From an uncultured Balneolaceae bacterium (GTDB lineage: Bacteria > Bacteroidota > Rhodothermia > Balneolales > Balneolaceae), in NCBI GenBank assembly GCA_937982515.1, contig CALJMB010000002.1:1-33417 (forward strand): DNA of 33,417 bases, given 5' to 3'. The position numbers were made by a program, and so were the translations under genes. Numbering within the stretch: position 1 is the stretch's first letter; each line of letters opens with the position of its first letter. The notes under the pieces were generated by a model. It worked only from the letters and a program-made list of their open reading frames with translations, was not told the DNA's origin and made no database searches. This document shows positions 1 through 8,436 of this stretch, one piece after another.

Positions 1-2835
1 AAGGGAACGGTCATACATTTTGCAGATTACGCCTACCTGTCTGAGGCAGAGTCGCCTGCTCAGGCGGGAAGTGCGCTTACCTACACGGCCTCCGGCGCCA
101 TTACAGCCGGTACTATAATATCCTATACCGGCTCAGAGCCAGACTTCAACGGCGGGGAACCGGGAACAGGTAGTTTGGGAACGGGGAATAACCTGCTTGT
201 ATACCAGGTTTCCGATGCCGGAATATCTTTTCTATATGGCGTGGAATGGGGAAAAAATCCATCACTATCTACAGACAAAATAATTCCGGCCGGTTCCTAT
301 CCGGAAGCGCCGGCAGACCTGAGTAAAGAAGCTCATACCCTTGTCAGCCTGGGGGTGGGAAGATATCATTGGTACAATGCAGCCAATGGGAGAGAAGGCA
401 GCCTGCGAATGTTAGTCAGGCTGGTGGGAGACGCAGATAACTGGTACTCCGGAGATCATGCGCCGCCCGGATATCACGGTGCATTCAGCGTGTTATCGCC
501 TCCCATTCTCAGACTGTCGGGCCGTGTGGCCGATGATACAGAGCCAGGCCGGAAATCCATACAAATAGCTGTAAAATTGATTGAATCGGCCCGGAAAGCC
601 GTTTCGGCAGATGTTGTATTCCTGGAAGGCCCGGGTTCCGTATCCGGAGAAGATATAGGGAGTTTTTCCACTCAAACCGTCCGTTTTTCCGGGAATGACA
701 AAGAAGGGACTGAAAAAGCTATCACCATCAACGTTTCGGATAGTGTGTCTTTCACCGGCCACAAAACCGCCGTTTTTAGCCTTCAGAACAATACTGCCGG
801 ATCCATAGCTATGCCGCAGATGATAGAAGTGGAGATCGACGCCGGGAATGAAGTGGGGGGAGCATCCGGCAGCCCTGATATTGCCATTACCGAGATCAAT
901 GCCGTACCATATGATGATGCCGATGGCAATGGAGTCATAGATCGTGTAAATGATGAATTCGTGGAATTTGTCAACAATATGAGCATGGATATCGATATCT
1001 CTGGCTGGACTTTCTCCGACGACGGTACAACCGTCCGGCATGTTTTTCCGCCCGAAACCGTGATACCTGCCGGGGGAGCGCTAGTGCTGTTTGCCAATGA
1101 GGAGGTTATTCCGCAGGGAAGTTTCGGGGGAGCCGTTGTTCAAAGGTCCAATCAATCCAAAAGCCTTCACCTGGATGATGACGGAGATGTGCCGACGCTT
1201 AAAGACGCCGGCGGAAATGTAGTGGTTCGTCGTCCGTATGGTATAAAAGCGGATGGCCGTTCTCCTGCAGATGAAGCAACCGCCGAAAGGCGTCGCGTAA
1301 GAAAGCGCCCTGCTGCTGAAGATCATGAGCGCGCGGCTTCTACTCCGGGGGTACAGGCCGACGGATCTTCCTACGGGCCGCAACACCGGATGGGAATCGG
1401 GAGTGAAGGATGGAGGGCTATTGCTTCGCCGGAACAAAACGTTAGTTTTAGAGACTTGCTTGGAGATTTTACTATTCACGGTATTGGCGGATCGGATGAA
1501 CCGGCAGCTGAAGCTACTCTTTATTATTGGGATGAGACATCTGGCGGTACGTTCGTAAAACCGGCTGGCGTAACGGATATCATTGAATCCGGCCGTGGCT
1601 ATATGGCTTATTTTTTTAAGGATAACAAGGCCGGAGTGCCGGCTGACCAGGCCAGGCTTCCGGATGCTATTGCGGTAGATAAAACCCGAAATTATCATCC
1701 CGTATCTGTCGCGGTTACGGCTACCGATGCCGATGGTAATGGCAGGATCGACCAAAATGAAGGCTTCAACTTGCTGGGAAATCCTTTTGGGGTGAACATC
1801 TCTGTTACGGCTGTACTTGATGCACTGGAAAAGGCAGGGGCCGGACTGAACCGGAATGTGCTGGTTTGGAATCCTGCTGCAGGTAATGGAAATGGAGCGT
1901 TTATAAACCTGACCGATGGAGATCTCATCGCACCCTTTCAGGCATTTTTTATCCGGTTTATGGAAGAAGTCAGTGGAAATGTTTTGCTGAGTCCGGCTGA
2001 GCTGCTTGCAGGAAAAGCCAAAAAGCGCGGTAAAGAGAGCAGGGAAGAGCCTTTCGGTTTTGACATAAGGCTGAGTGATGGTGTTGCCAGCGATGCTTAT
2101 CAACTGATATTCAACGAAGATGGGGATATCGGAGCCGACAGGCAGGATGCGTATAAGCTTTTATCTTTAAATCCCGGATCACTCAATTTGTTTAGCCGTG
2201 AGGGAACCATCAGGCTCATGAAGAATGTGCTGCCGCTCGATTTAGATGCCGTACTGGAAGTTCCGTTGCTGTTCATTCCTTCTGAAGGGAATGAAGCTTT
2301 TGAATTTACCTGGGAACAAACGGGCCGGGTGCCGGAAGACTGGAATGTTAAGTTACTCGATAGAGAGCTCAATATAGAGATCGATTTGAAAAACAACTCC
2401 AGGTACGATTTCTCTATTTCCCCCCGCAAGACGGAGGTACTGCTAACAGAGAGGAACAGACCGCCGCTGATCAACCGGCAGGAGGGGGCGGAGGATGATC
2501 CGGATCCAAGATTTGTACTGTTAATAAGCCCGGGCGCCGGGCTGGCATCCGGTCTGCATGGGTTGTTTGAAGCTGCCAAATTATATCCCAACTATCCGAA
2601 TCCGTTTAATTCTACTACTACTATCCCGTTCGAGCTCTTCGAAGAGGCTGAGGTGGAGTTGAGTATATGGAATATTGTGGGACAGAAAGTAGCTACCCTG
2701 ATTGACGAGGTTCGAAAAGGTGTACCCGATGAAATTATCTGGAATGCTGCTGATTTACCAAGCGGTATTTATATCGCACAAATGGAGGTGGGGGGAAATG
2801 TTTACATCAGGAAGATGACGCTGATTAAGTATTAA
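1..2835 (+). CDS. Secreted lamin-tail-domain protein with T9SS C-terminal sorting domain (5' end outside window)
   Basis: The reading frame is open from base 1, so the gene starts upstream; the first in-window start-like codon (TTG at 175) is only an internal leucine. At least 944 residues are present. Counting from base 1, a lamin-tail (LTD) beta-sandwich lies at about residues 290-410 (AITEIN..., DEFVEF..., ISGWTFSDDG). Two DxDGNGxID calcium-loop motifs lie near residues 306 and 576; the second (DADGNGRIDQNE) fits the canonical 12-residue EF-hand/dockerin loop. A GWRAIASPEQN module near residue 470 resembles repeats seen in Balneolaceae surface proteins. The last ~85 residues hold YPNYPNPFN, then WNIVGQKV and LPSGIYI, which mark a type A T9SS sorting domain. 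The protein is therefore probably exported and surface-attached or released. No catalytic domain is visible in the part seen; the missing N-terminus could carry one. Confidence 0.85.
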   Translation, partial: KGTVIHFADYAYLSEAESPAQAGSALTYTASGAITAGTIISYTGSEPDFNGGEPGTGSLGTGNNLLVYQVSDAGISFLYGVEWGKNPSLSTDKIIPAGSYPEAPADLSKEAHTLVSLGVGRYHWYNAANGREGSLRMLVRLVGDADNWYSGDHAPPGYHGAFSVLSPPILRLSGRVADDTEPGRKSIQIAVKLIESARKAVSADVVFLEGPGSVSGEDIGSFSTQTVRFSGNDKEGTEKAITINVSDSVSFTGHKTAVFSLQNNTAGSIAMPQMIEVEIDAGNEVGGASGSPDIAITEINAVPYDDADGNGVIDRVNDEFVEFVNNMSMDIDISGWTFSDDGTTVRHVFPPETVIPAGGALVLFANEEVIPQGSFGGAVVQRSNQSKSLHLDDDGDVPTLKDAGGNVVVRRPYGIKADGRSPADEATAERRRVRKRPAAEDHERAASTPGVQADGSSYGPQHRMGIGSEGWRAIASPEQNVSFRDLLGDFTIHGIGGSDEPAAEATLYYWDETSGGTFVKPAGVTDIIESGRGYMAYFFKDNKAGVPADQARLPDAIAVDKTRNYHPVSVAVTATDADGNGRIDQNEGFNLLGNPFGVNISVTAVLDALEKAGAGLNRNVLVWNPAAGNGNGAFINLTDGDLIAPFQAFFIRFMEEVSGNVLLSPAELLAGKAKKRGKESREEPFGFDIRLSDGVASDAYQLIFNEDGDIGADRQDAYKLLSLNPGSLNLFSREGTIRLMKNVLPLDLDAVLEVPLLFIPSEGNEAFEFTWEQTGRVPEDWNVKLLDRELNIEIDLKNNSRYDFSISPRKTEVLLTERNRPPLINRQEGAEDDPDPRFVLLISPGAGLASGLHGLFEAAKLYPNYPNPFNSTTTIPFELFEEAEVELSIWNIVGQKVATLIDEVRKGVPDEIIWNAADLPSGIYIAQMEVGGNVYIRKMTLIKY

Positions 2836-3102
2836 ATAGTAGCAGCTACGGCAAATATCACTCCCGGATGACTTATCACATCTTAACACAATTATCACCA
2901 CCGGGCATTTGACATACCAATATCTTAACCGTCTTTGATTTTGGTACTTTAAAATGAAACCTTGTTTATTGTTAATCTGTTAACAATGTCGTAACCACGG
3001 AAACATGGGAGTAGTTGCCATCGCCTAACTGCGTTAATGGTAACCACACTAGTGATGATGTTAATTTAAACCAATAAAAAGGAACCCGGCTTTACCAGAT
3101 AC

Positions 3103-3942
3103 ATGCAATACAAAAACATCCAGGGGATTGATGTCCCTGAAATTGGCCTTGGCACCTATTTGTTGCACGGCAGAGAATGTGAAAAGGCCGTGCGGACAGC
3201 ACTTGATATCGGATATAGACATATTGACACGGCTCAAATGTATAAAAATGAGAGAGGGATAGGTGAAGCCCTCCGGCTTTCCCGTGTGCCCAGGGAGGAC
3301 ATTTTCCTCACTACCAAAATATGGCATACCAATCTCGCCCCGGATGATGTGCTGAAGACCACAGAGCGACATCTCCTGGATTTGCAAACACCCTATGTAG
3401 ATCTCCTTCTCATTCACTGGCCCAACCCCCAATATGATTTACGCAAGACGCTGGAAGCCATGCTCGTATTGCGTGACCAGGGCAAAGCCGTAAACATAGG
3501 AGTGAGCAACTTCCCCCTGCCGCTGCTAATAGAAGCCAACGAAGAGATACGGGCTCCCGTTTTTTGCAATCAGGTAGAATACCATCCCTTTCTGGGCCAG
3601 TTCGATATACTGGATTACGCCTTAGACAATGATTTACTGCTTACCGCATATGCTCCGCTCGCCAAAGGCCAGGTAATGAAAGACAGAGACCTGATTGAAA
3701 TAGGAAATAAATACGGAAAAAGCCCCGCACAGATCGCCCTGCGGTGGTTAATTGAGCAAGAGAATGTAGCCGCCATTCCCAAGGCTTCCAGCCGGGAGCA
3801 CCTGGAAAGCAACTTCAATATCTTTGATTTTTATCTGAGCGATGAAGACTTCGACCGCATCGATGACCTGGTAAAGTCTAATCGAGTGGTGAATCCCAGC
3901 TTTGCTCCCGAATGGAATCAGGCCGGAGTAAAACGCCACTGA
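3103..3942 (+). CDS. Aldo/keto reductase (2,5-diketo-D-gluconate reductase-like)
   Basis: A 279-residue cytosolic NADPH-dependent carbonyl reductase of the AKR superfamily, the usual length for the DkgA/DkgB/YvgN type. The catalytic tetrad is intact: Asp42 and Tyr47 (IDTAQMY), Lys72 (TTKIW) and His105 (LLIHWP). The cofactor-binding segment AAIPKASSREHLESN lies near the C-terminus. The substrate cannot be read from sequence; relatives reduce methylglyoxal, diketogluconate and small aldehydes. The start is the ATG at 3103, preceded at some distance by AAAAAGGAA. It is a single gene, convergent with the lipoprotein gene that ends at 3988. Confidence 0.92.
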   Translation: MQYKNIQGIDVPEIGLGTYLLHGRECEKAVRTALDIGYRHIDTAQMYKNERGIGEALRLSRVPREDIFLTTKIWHTNLAPDDVLKTTERHLLDLQTPYVDLLLIHWPNPQYDLRKTLEAMLVLRDQGKAVNIGVSNFPLPLLIEANEEIRAPVFCNQVEYHPFLGQFDILDYALDNDLLLTAYAPLAKGQVMKDRDLIEIGNKYGKSPAQIALRWLIEQENVAAIPKASSREHLESNFNIFDFYLSDEDFDRIDDLVKSNRVVNPSFAPEWNQAGVKRH

Positions 3943-3987
3943 GCGGTCGCTGTTTCCCATCACCGCGCTTTCTCCGGATCTGCCTGT

Positions 3988-4908
3988 TTACTCTTCTTCG
4001 GGAAGCTGCCAGATATCCACCCGGTTCAATGCAATGTAGGGAACGGCAACCTGGTTTCTTTGGGTGTCGAGCCCGATATCGGCCGGCGGGCCGGGTACAT
4101 GGATGATAATCATGTCTTCTTCACTTTCTGCCACGCGCAGGCTTGAATCGCTTTGGCTGGCAGCGATCAGGCGATCTCCCACAAACTCGATTCCGTCAAA
4201 ATTGCCTCCGCCAGCGGCACTCGTAAACTCACTCAGTGACTCCTCCTGCAGATCCCAGGCGTAGAAGGTGCGGTCTCCTCCCCAGGGCGCCAGTACCAGC
4301 CGGCTGCCCGACGGATCCAGCGTGATGCCGTTGGGTGGATGGGGCAGATCTTCTATAGCAATGGATGCCGAGCCCCCCTGAATCCGGTAAACGCTGGCTG
4401 TTCCGGTATCGGTCACGTACAGAGCTCCGTCAGAACCTCCGGCGATATCATTGAGAAAACCGGGTTTGAGGCTGGTAAAATCTACAAACTGAACCTGCTC
4501 GCCCGTGGTGGTGTTGAACCCGTGTACGCCATCGATATCGGCCACCCAGAGGGTGTCGCCGGTAATAAACATTCCCCGTGGCGCGTGCAACGGATAGGCT
4601 TCGGTGCCTGTCATAAATTGAAGTGAATCGATAGAACCGGAAGTTGTAACTCTGGATATAAAACCGTTGGCATCGCGTTCGTTTCCTCCGCCCGCAAAGT
4701 TGGAAACAAAGTACACATCCTGGCCAGGATCATACCTGACGGCTTCGGGACCGGAAAAACCGGTTATGCTGTGTACCCGCTGAGTTGAATCCTGAACGGT
4801 ATTCCAGCTAAATTCGGTGGATTCTGTTGCCTCTTTCTGGCTGCATGAGGTAAGCAGCGACACTACAAAAACAATACATAAAAGTGGATGAGCTATTAAT
4901 TTAAACAT
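3988..4908 (-). CDS. Beta-propeller lipoprotein, SMP-30/gluconolactonase-like
   Basis: A 306-residue exported protein. I place the start at the ATG at 4908; a TTG two codons upstream (4914) is also possible. A hydrophobic signal ends in the lipobox LLTSC with Cys22, so it should be a lipid-anchored envelope protein. The rest shows repeated blade-like motifs (PEAVRYDPGQDVYFVSN, PRGMFITGDTLWVADIDG, GALYVTDTGTASVYRI, PNGITLDPSGSRLVLAPWGG), typical of six-bladed NHL or SMP-30/gluconolactonase propellers. Several acidic and asparagine residues could bind a metal, but I cannot confirm an active site, so a binding role is equally possible. The gene is monocistronic. Confidence 0.8.
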   Translation of the reverse strand: MFKLIAHPLLCIVFVVSLLTSCSQKEATESTEFSWNTVQDSTQRVHSITGFSGPEAVRYDPGQDVYFVSNFAGGGNERDANGFISRVTTSGSIDSLQFMTGTEAYPLHAPRGMFITGDTLWVADIDGVHGFNTTTGEQVQFVDFTSLKPGFLNDIAGGSDGALYVTDTGTASVYRIQGGSASIAIEDLPHPPNGITLDPSGSRLVLAPWGGDRTFYAWDLQEESLSEFTSAAGGGNFDGIEFVGDRLIAASQSDSSLRVAESEEDMIIIHVPGPPADIGLDTQRNQVAVPYIALNRVDIWQLPEEE

Positions 4909-5406
4909 AAACAATCCCCGTTTGTGTTAAATGTCATTCAATTATAAGGGATAAATAATATGGGTTTGGGACGTCATATAAAAGCAAAGAAAACAGCCCT
5001 TTGCATCGCCCCTGTAGGGTAAACATATTTTCAGGGGCTGGATCTTTTATAACCTGGCCGGGTCCTGTGCAGGCGCCAGGCGTAAGAGCGGAATCTTGGA
5101 GGGGCGGTCTCTCCCTGGCAAAGGCAGGCGGGTGCATGCTGCTGTCAAAGGAGGAAGCAACCACGGGAGGCGGCATTCCCTCCCCGCTAAACAAAGCCTG
5201 TCATCCGCCAGCAGGCGGATGACAGGCTTTGTTTAGAATGGCAGACGTTGGTACAGGATGATGGCAGCTCTGGCATAGAAAGGCACGTACCCGGTATATT
5301 TCACCGGAAAGGGAGAAAAGTCTTCGTATATTCCGGCGGTTAGGGATTAGCCGGTAGCCATTCCGGATTCAAGCCAATTAAGAATCATAAATATTACTAT
5401 CAGTAC
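4909..5406. other. Non-coding gap with palindromic repeat
   Basis: About 500 bases without a credible gene. The left part must hold the promoter of the lipoprotein gene (minus strand). The centre, around 5020-5110, is G+C-rich with no recognised element. The perfect 23-bp inverted repeat at 5187-5236 is described separately. The right part (5237-5406) is the upstream region of the PNPOx-like gene. Two short open frames here (4934-5194 minus, 5001-5222 plus) run into or across the palindrome and do not look protein-coding. Confidence 0.6.
5187..5236. repeat. Perfect 23-bp inverted repeat with 4-base loop (MITE-end-like)
   Basis: Arms 5187-5209 and 5214-5236 are exact reverse complements around the loop AGCA. 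The arm contains AAACAAAGCCTGTCATCC. The same GCCTGTCATCC word, and an ATGACAGGC...TTGTTTA counterpart, form the two ends of the longer repeat at 14059-14232, so both are probably members of one dispersed family. It could also act as a bidirectional terminator, but neither flanking gene ends here: the lipoprotein gene starts at 4908 running left and the PNPOx-like gene starts at 5407 running right. Confidence 0.8.
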
Positions 5407-5994
5407 ATGCTCATTAAATCGCACACAGAACCGAAACAAGCTTTCCATTCCATTTTCAATGAGCTGAAACAGAGCTCTTCCGACAGCCGCCATCCGTTTC
5501 GCTACATGTCGCTGGCTACCTTCGATAAAGATCGGCAAGAATCCAATATCCGTATGGTAATTCTGCGGGAGGTGAGAAAAGATAAATCTCTGCTGGCTTA
5601 TACCGATGTCCGTACCTCTAAATTCGCAGATCTGTCCTCGCTCAACAAAGCCACACTTCTGTTCTGGCACGACCGCCACAAAGTTCAGGTAACCATGAAA
5701 GCCGAAGCAGAATTGCACCACAACGATGAGGTCGCTTCACAGTACTGGAAGCAGGATGTTCACGGTCCGGCAAGAAAAGCGTACACGCCGCTGGTGCGTC
5801 CAGGTACGCCTATATCCGAGCCGGTAGAAGCTTATTCCTGGCCGGAGGAGTATACCGATGAACATTTTGGCGTGCTTATCTTTAAACCGTATCACCTGCA
5901 AATTCTCCAGCTGAAAGGGAAAGAGCATCTGCGCCTGCAGTTTACCCGGCAGAATTCCGATAAAGAGTGGCCGGGGGGGTGGATAGCGCCTTAG
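5407..5994 (+). CDS. Pyridoxamine 5'-phosphate oxidase-like FMN-binding protein (Alr4036 type)
   Basis: A 195-residue split-barrel flavoprotein, shorter than PdxH (about 210-220). The FMN-contact strand reads RMVILREV (residues 49-56), followed by YTDVRTSKFADL and the barrel strand KVQVTMKAEAEL (92-103). The C-terminal part (GVLIFKPYHLQILQLKG) fits the Alr4036/PNPOx_FMN-binding group. The extended C-terminus with the conserved Arg and His of true PdxH is absent (it ends GGWIAP), so synthesis of pyridoxal phosphate is uncertain; it may reduce another substrate with FMN. It starts at the ATG at 5407 and is a single gene, convergent with the hydrolase gene ending at 6200. Confidence 0.85.
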   Translation: MLIKSHTEPKQAFHSIFNELKQSSSDSRHPFRYMSLATFDKDRQESNIRMVILREVRKDKSLLAYTDVRTSKFADLSSLNKATLLFWHDRHKVQVTMKAEAELHHNDEVASQYWKQDVHGPARKAYTPLVRPGTPISEPVEAYSWPEEYTDEHFGVLIFKPYHLQILQLKGKEHLRLQFTRQNSDKEWPGGWIAP

Positions 5995-6048
5995 GGTTTC
6001 TGCATGGATGCTGTGCCGGTAATCGAGATCTGGTCTTTATTGGAAGGA

Positions 6049-6064
6049 ATTCTGAATTCAGAAT
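6049..6064. repeat. Perfect 16-bp palindrome between convergent genes
   Basis: ATTCTGAATTCAGAAT reads the same on both strands. It lies in the 205-base gap between two convergent genes (stops at 5994 and 6200). No T-run follows on either strand, so it is not a clear terminator. Confidence 0.5.
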
Positions 6065-6199
6065 AATGGAACACTGTATAGTTCACCCCTAAATCAGGAA
6101 TCTCCTGGCAAGTAATGACGGACGTCCAGGCAATAGCAGGGCTGCATACACGCGCAGACTAATGCACAGGTGTATTTTACTCCCCAATACAGCTGTACG

Positions 6200-7024
6200 T
6201 TACCTGCCGGAAACATGTTCCAGCATTCTGCCTACATGCTTCCGATAGATCTGGTTGTCCCGAATGCCGTTATGGCCTTGTCCGGGGAGGACGATAAGGG
6301 TATCGCCTCGGGCAAAATAGGACTGAAGCCTGCGGGAAGCATCCAGCCGGATCAACCCGTCTTCATCGCCATGGAAAATGACTACTTTTGAATCCACCTC
6401 CTGCAGGTATTCGTGGGTGGCAAAACGGTACTTGGCCAGCCAGCCGGGCAGGAATGGATACAGATCTGCGGCGAGGTCGGGGATACTGTAGTAAGGCGCC
6501 TTCAGGATGAGCAGTTCGGGGCTGTATTTCCGCGCCAGCCAGGCCGCCGGCCCGGTTCCGATAGAGTAGCCGGTGATGATTACCGGTTGCTCCGGGTACC
6601 TTGCCGATATATGCTGATACAGCGTATCGATATCGTTGAAAAACTGCTGTTCGCTGGTGATGGTACCGGTGCTCTTTCCATATCCCCGATAGTCCATGAT
6701 AAAGGTATCGAAGCCATGTTCTACAAAGAGATCCGCTTCATGTCCCCAGCGGTCCAGCGCCCCGGCGTTTCCATGCAGGTAGAAGACCAGGCCCCTGGCG
6801 CTGTCTGCCCTGAACAACAAGCCATGCAATTCGGCGCCGTCTTCTGCAGTAACGGTGACCTCCTCAAACGGAAGGGAATAGGTGAATTCAAAAGCAGCAT
6901 CAAGTTTAGAGGGGCGGAAGATCAGCTGCTCCTGATTGATGTAATACCATCCCAGAATGAGCAGATAGCCCAAAACCAAAAGGCCTAAGACGGAAACGGC
7001 AGCTCGTGTCATGGTTTTTATCAC
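6200..7024 (-). CDS. Membrane-anchored alpha/beta hydrolase (serine hydrolase, S33/BEM46-like)
   Basis: A 274-residue protein from the GTG at 7024; an in-frame ATG at 7012 is an equally reasonable start. One N-terminal hydrophobic helix (about residues 8-28) should anchor it in the inner membrane with the enzyme outside, or act as an uncleaved signal. The hydrolase fold follows: oxyanion segment YLHGNAG (82-88), FIMDYRGYGKSTG, nucleophile elbow GYSIG with Ser154, acid HGDEDG with Asp222 as the likely member, and base GQGHNG with His251. This matches the BEM46/FrsA-like group of esterases and peptidases, whose natural substrates are mostly unknown. Monocistronic. Confidence 0.88.
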   Translation of the reverse strand: MIKTMTRAAVSVLGLLVLGYLLILGWYYINQEQLIFRPSKLDAAFEFTYSLPFEEVTVTAEDGAELHGLLFRADSARGLVFYLHGNAGALDRWGHEADLFVEHGFDTFIMDYRGYGKSTGTITSEQQFFNDIDTLYQHISARYPEQPVIITGYSIGTGPAAWLARKYSPELLILKAPYYSIPDLAADLYPFLPGWLAKYRFATHEYLQEVDSKVVIFHGDEDGLIRLDASRRLQSYFARGDTLIVLPGQGHNGIRDNQIYRKHVGRMLEHVSGR

Positions 7025-7281
7025 GGATTATTGTTTTAATTACAGGGAATTTAGCTTATAAACATAACACAAGCCATTTATGCGTTGCAGGATTGGAATG
7101 TAAATAATAACCTTGTTTAGCAAGTGGGAAAGTAAAAAAGAAAGAATTAGTTGAATTCCTTAAACAGTATTCTTCAAAAATGTAAACAGAACGGCATACA
7201 GTTCGCATAAAATCTGCGAGATCAGGCTATCTGTACCCATCCACGTAAATCCACGGCTGCGTTACTTTCTCATATAGCCCT

Positions 7282-8127
7282 TCAATCCGCCTGTGCACCA
7301 TCTAGCCGCACACTATACATGCCGTTGTGGCGATGCAGGCCTACAGGATGGCCAAAGGTATCACTCAGATTCTCTGCGGTTAGTGTGGTCTCCTTGGGTC
7401 CGTCGTAGACCGCTTCGCCATCTTTAAGCAGAATGACCCTTTCAATCTCGGGGATGATTTCGTCGATATGGTGAGTGATTAGTATGATGGTGGTACCTTG
7501 CTGAGCCAAACTCCGGATCAACTCCATACAGTTATGGCGGGCTACAAAATCGAGGGCCGTGGTGGGTTCATCCAGTACCAGTGCCTCGGGCGAGGTGATC
7601 AGAGAGCGGGCAATCAGTACACGGCGGGCCTCGCCGGCAGACATCTCTCGGAACAGGGTATCGGCCAGATAGGCGGCGTCCATACGCTCCAGGGTTGCCC
7701 TGGCCTGTTCGCGCATTGCCCCGGTTATCTTCTGATGAGGAAACAGCTGCAGGCTGGAAAAGAAGCCCGACACCACCACATCAACCCCCGTAATCCGGCC
7801 CTTCTTAATGTTATTCAGAAAATAATACTGAAAGTCTGAAGAAACGATGCCTACGCGGCGCCGCAGTTCGGCGACATCCCACCGGTTTTTCCCAAATACG
7901 CGAATGGGCGGAATGCCGTCTTCGGATGTTACGGGATGAAGCTGATAGGTGAGCAGTTTGATAAGGGTGGATTTACCCGACCCGTTGGGGCCTACAATAG
8001 CGGTGTGTTCCCCCTTGTCAATCTGCAGCGAAAGCTGATGGAGTATCCGCTGTTTGCTGCGGTAGACGGTGGCGTTGTGAAGCTGGAGTACAGGTTGTGA
8101 TTTTCCGGCTGCTTGTTGTTCGTTCAT
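7282..8127 (-). CDS. ABC transporter ATP-binding protein (ModF/YlmA-like)
   Basis: A 281-residue ATPase subunit. Walker A is GPNGSGKS (46-53), the signature is MSAGEARR in place of LSGGQ, Walker B is ALVLDEPTTALD, and the H-loop is ITHHIDEI. The ITHHIDEI...I..VILLKDGE pattern and the MSAGE signature resemble the YlmA/ModF branch, often found without an adjacent permease. There is no permease or binding protein beside it here: the neighbours are a hydrolase and, divergently, an aldo/keto reductase. It could serve a permease encoded elsewhere or have a soluble role. The start is the ATG at 8127. Confidence 0.88.
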   Translation of the reverse strand: MNEQQAAGKSQPVLQLHNATVYRSKQRILHQLSLQIDKGEHTAIVGPNGSGKSTLIKLLTYQLHPVTSEDGIPPIRVFGKNRWDVAELRRRVGIVSSDFQYYFLNNIKKGRITGVDVVVSGFFSSLQLFPHQKITGAMREQARATLERMDAAYLADTLFREMSAGEARRVLIARSLITSPEALVLDEPTTALDFVARHNCMELIRSLAQQGTTIILITHHIDEIIPEIERVILLKDGEAVYDGPKETTLTAENLSDTFGHPVGLHRHNGMYSVRLDGAQAD

Positions 8128-8436
8128 AGGTTCAAATTAGCTCTCAGCGGTCAGATGACAGCTATCGGTTTAGCATCTTTATCTAACCACTCACTATGCC
8201 TGTAGAAGTTAAAAATTTGGAGCGGTAAGGTATTAAACAAAAGTTAAGCTTCAAAGAGCGTGTTCTCCGGGGAGGGGATGTCCCGGCAGAACAGAATGAA
8301 CGTTCTGTCAGGTATGAATGTAGCAGTCTCCCTTTTCAGGAAATTTAAAGAGTAAACAGGTTCATGCCATTTGCTTATAAACATCAAATATAATATTTAT
8401 CTGAATCTTCTAATATATAATCAAAAACCATACTTC
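8128..8436. promoter_or_regulatory. Divergent control region with competing hairpins
   Basis: A 309-base region between the divergent ABC ATPase and aldo/keto reductase genes. It holds two overlapping potential stem-loops. GTTCT-CCGGGGA (8262-8273) can pair with TCCCGG-C-AGAAC (8281-8292), and the same AGAAC (8288-8292) can instead pair with GTTCT (8302-8306), within ACAGAA...TTCTGT (8291-8308). The rest is AT-rich, especially 8370-8430. No known riboswitch class is recognised. Confidence 0.4.

Noticed and set aside
1081..2103. A 340-codon open frame on the minus strand inside the T9SS protein gene
   Set aside because: It is antisense to a gene with clear domains, has no recognisable motif, and its composition follows the opposite strand's codon pattern.
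175..2835. TTG at 175 as the true start of the first gene
   Set aside because: The frame continues open to base 1 with protein-like sequence (VIHFADYAYLSEAES), so the gene begins outside the window.
6413..6988. A 191-codon plus-strand open frame opposite the alpha/beta hydrolase
   Set aside because: The hydrolase on the minus strand has a full catalytic triad; the plus frame has no domain.
7282..8127. Complete ABC importer locus
   Set aside because: Only the ATPase is present; no permease or binding protein lies on either side.
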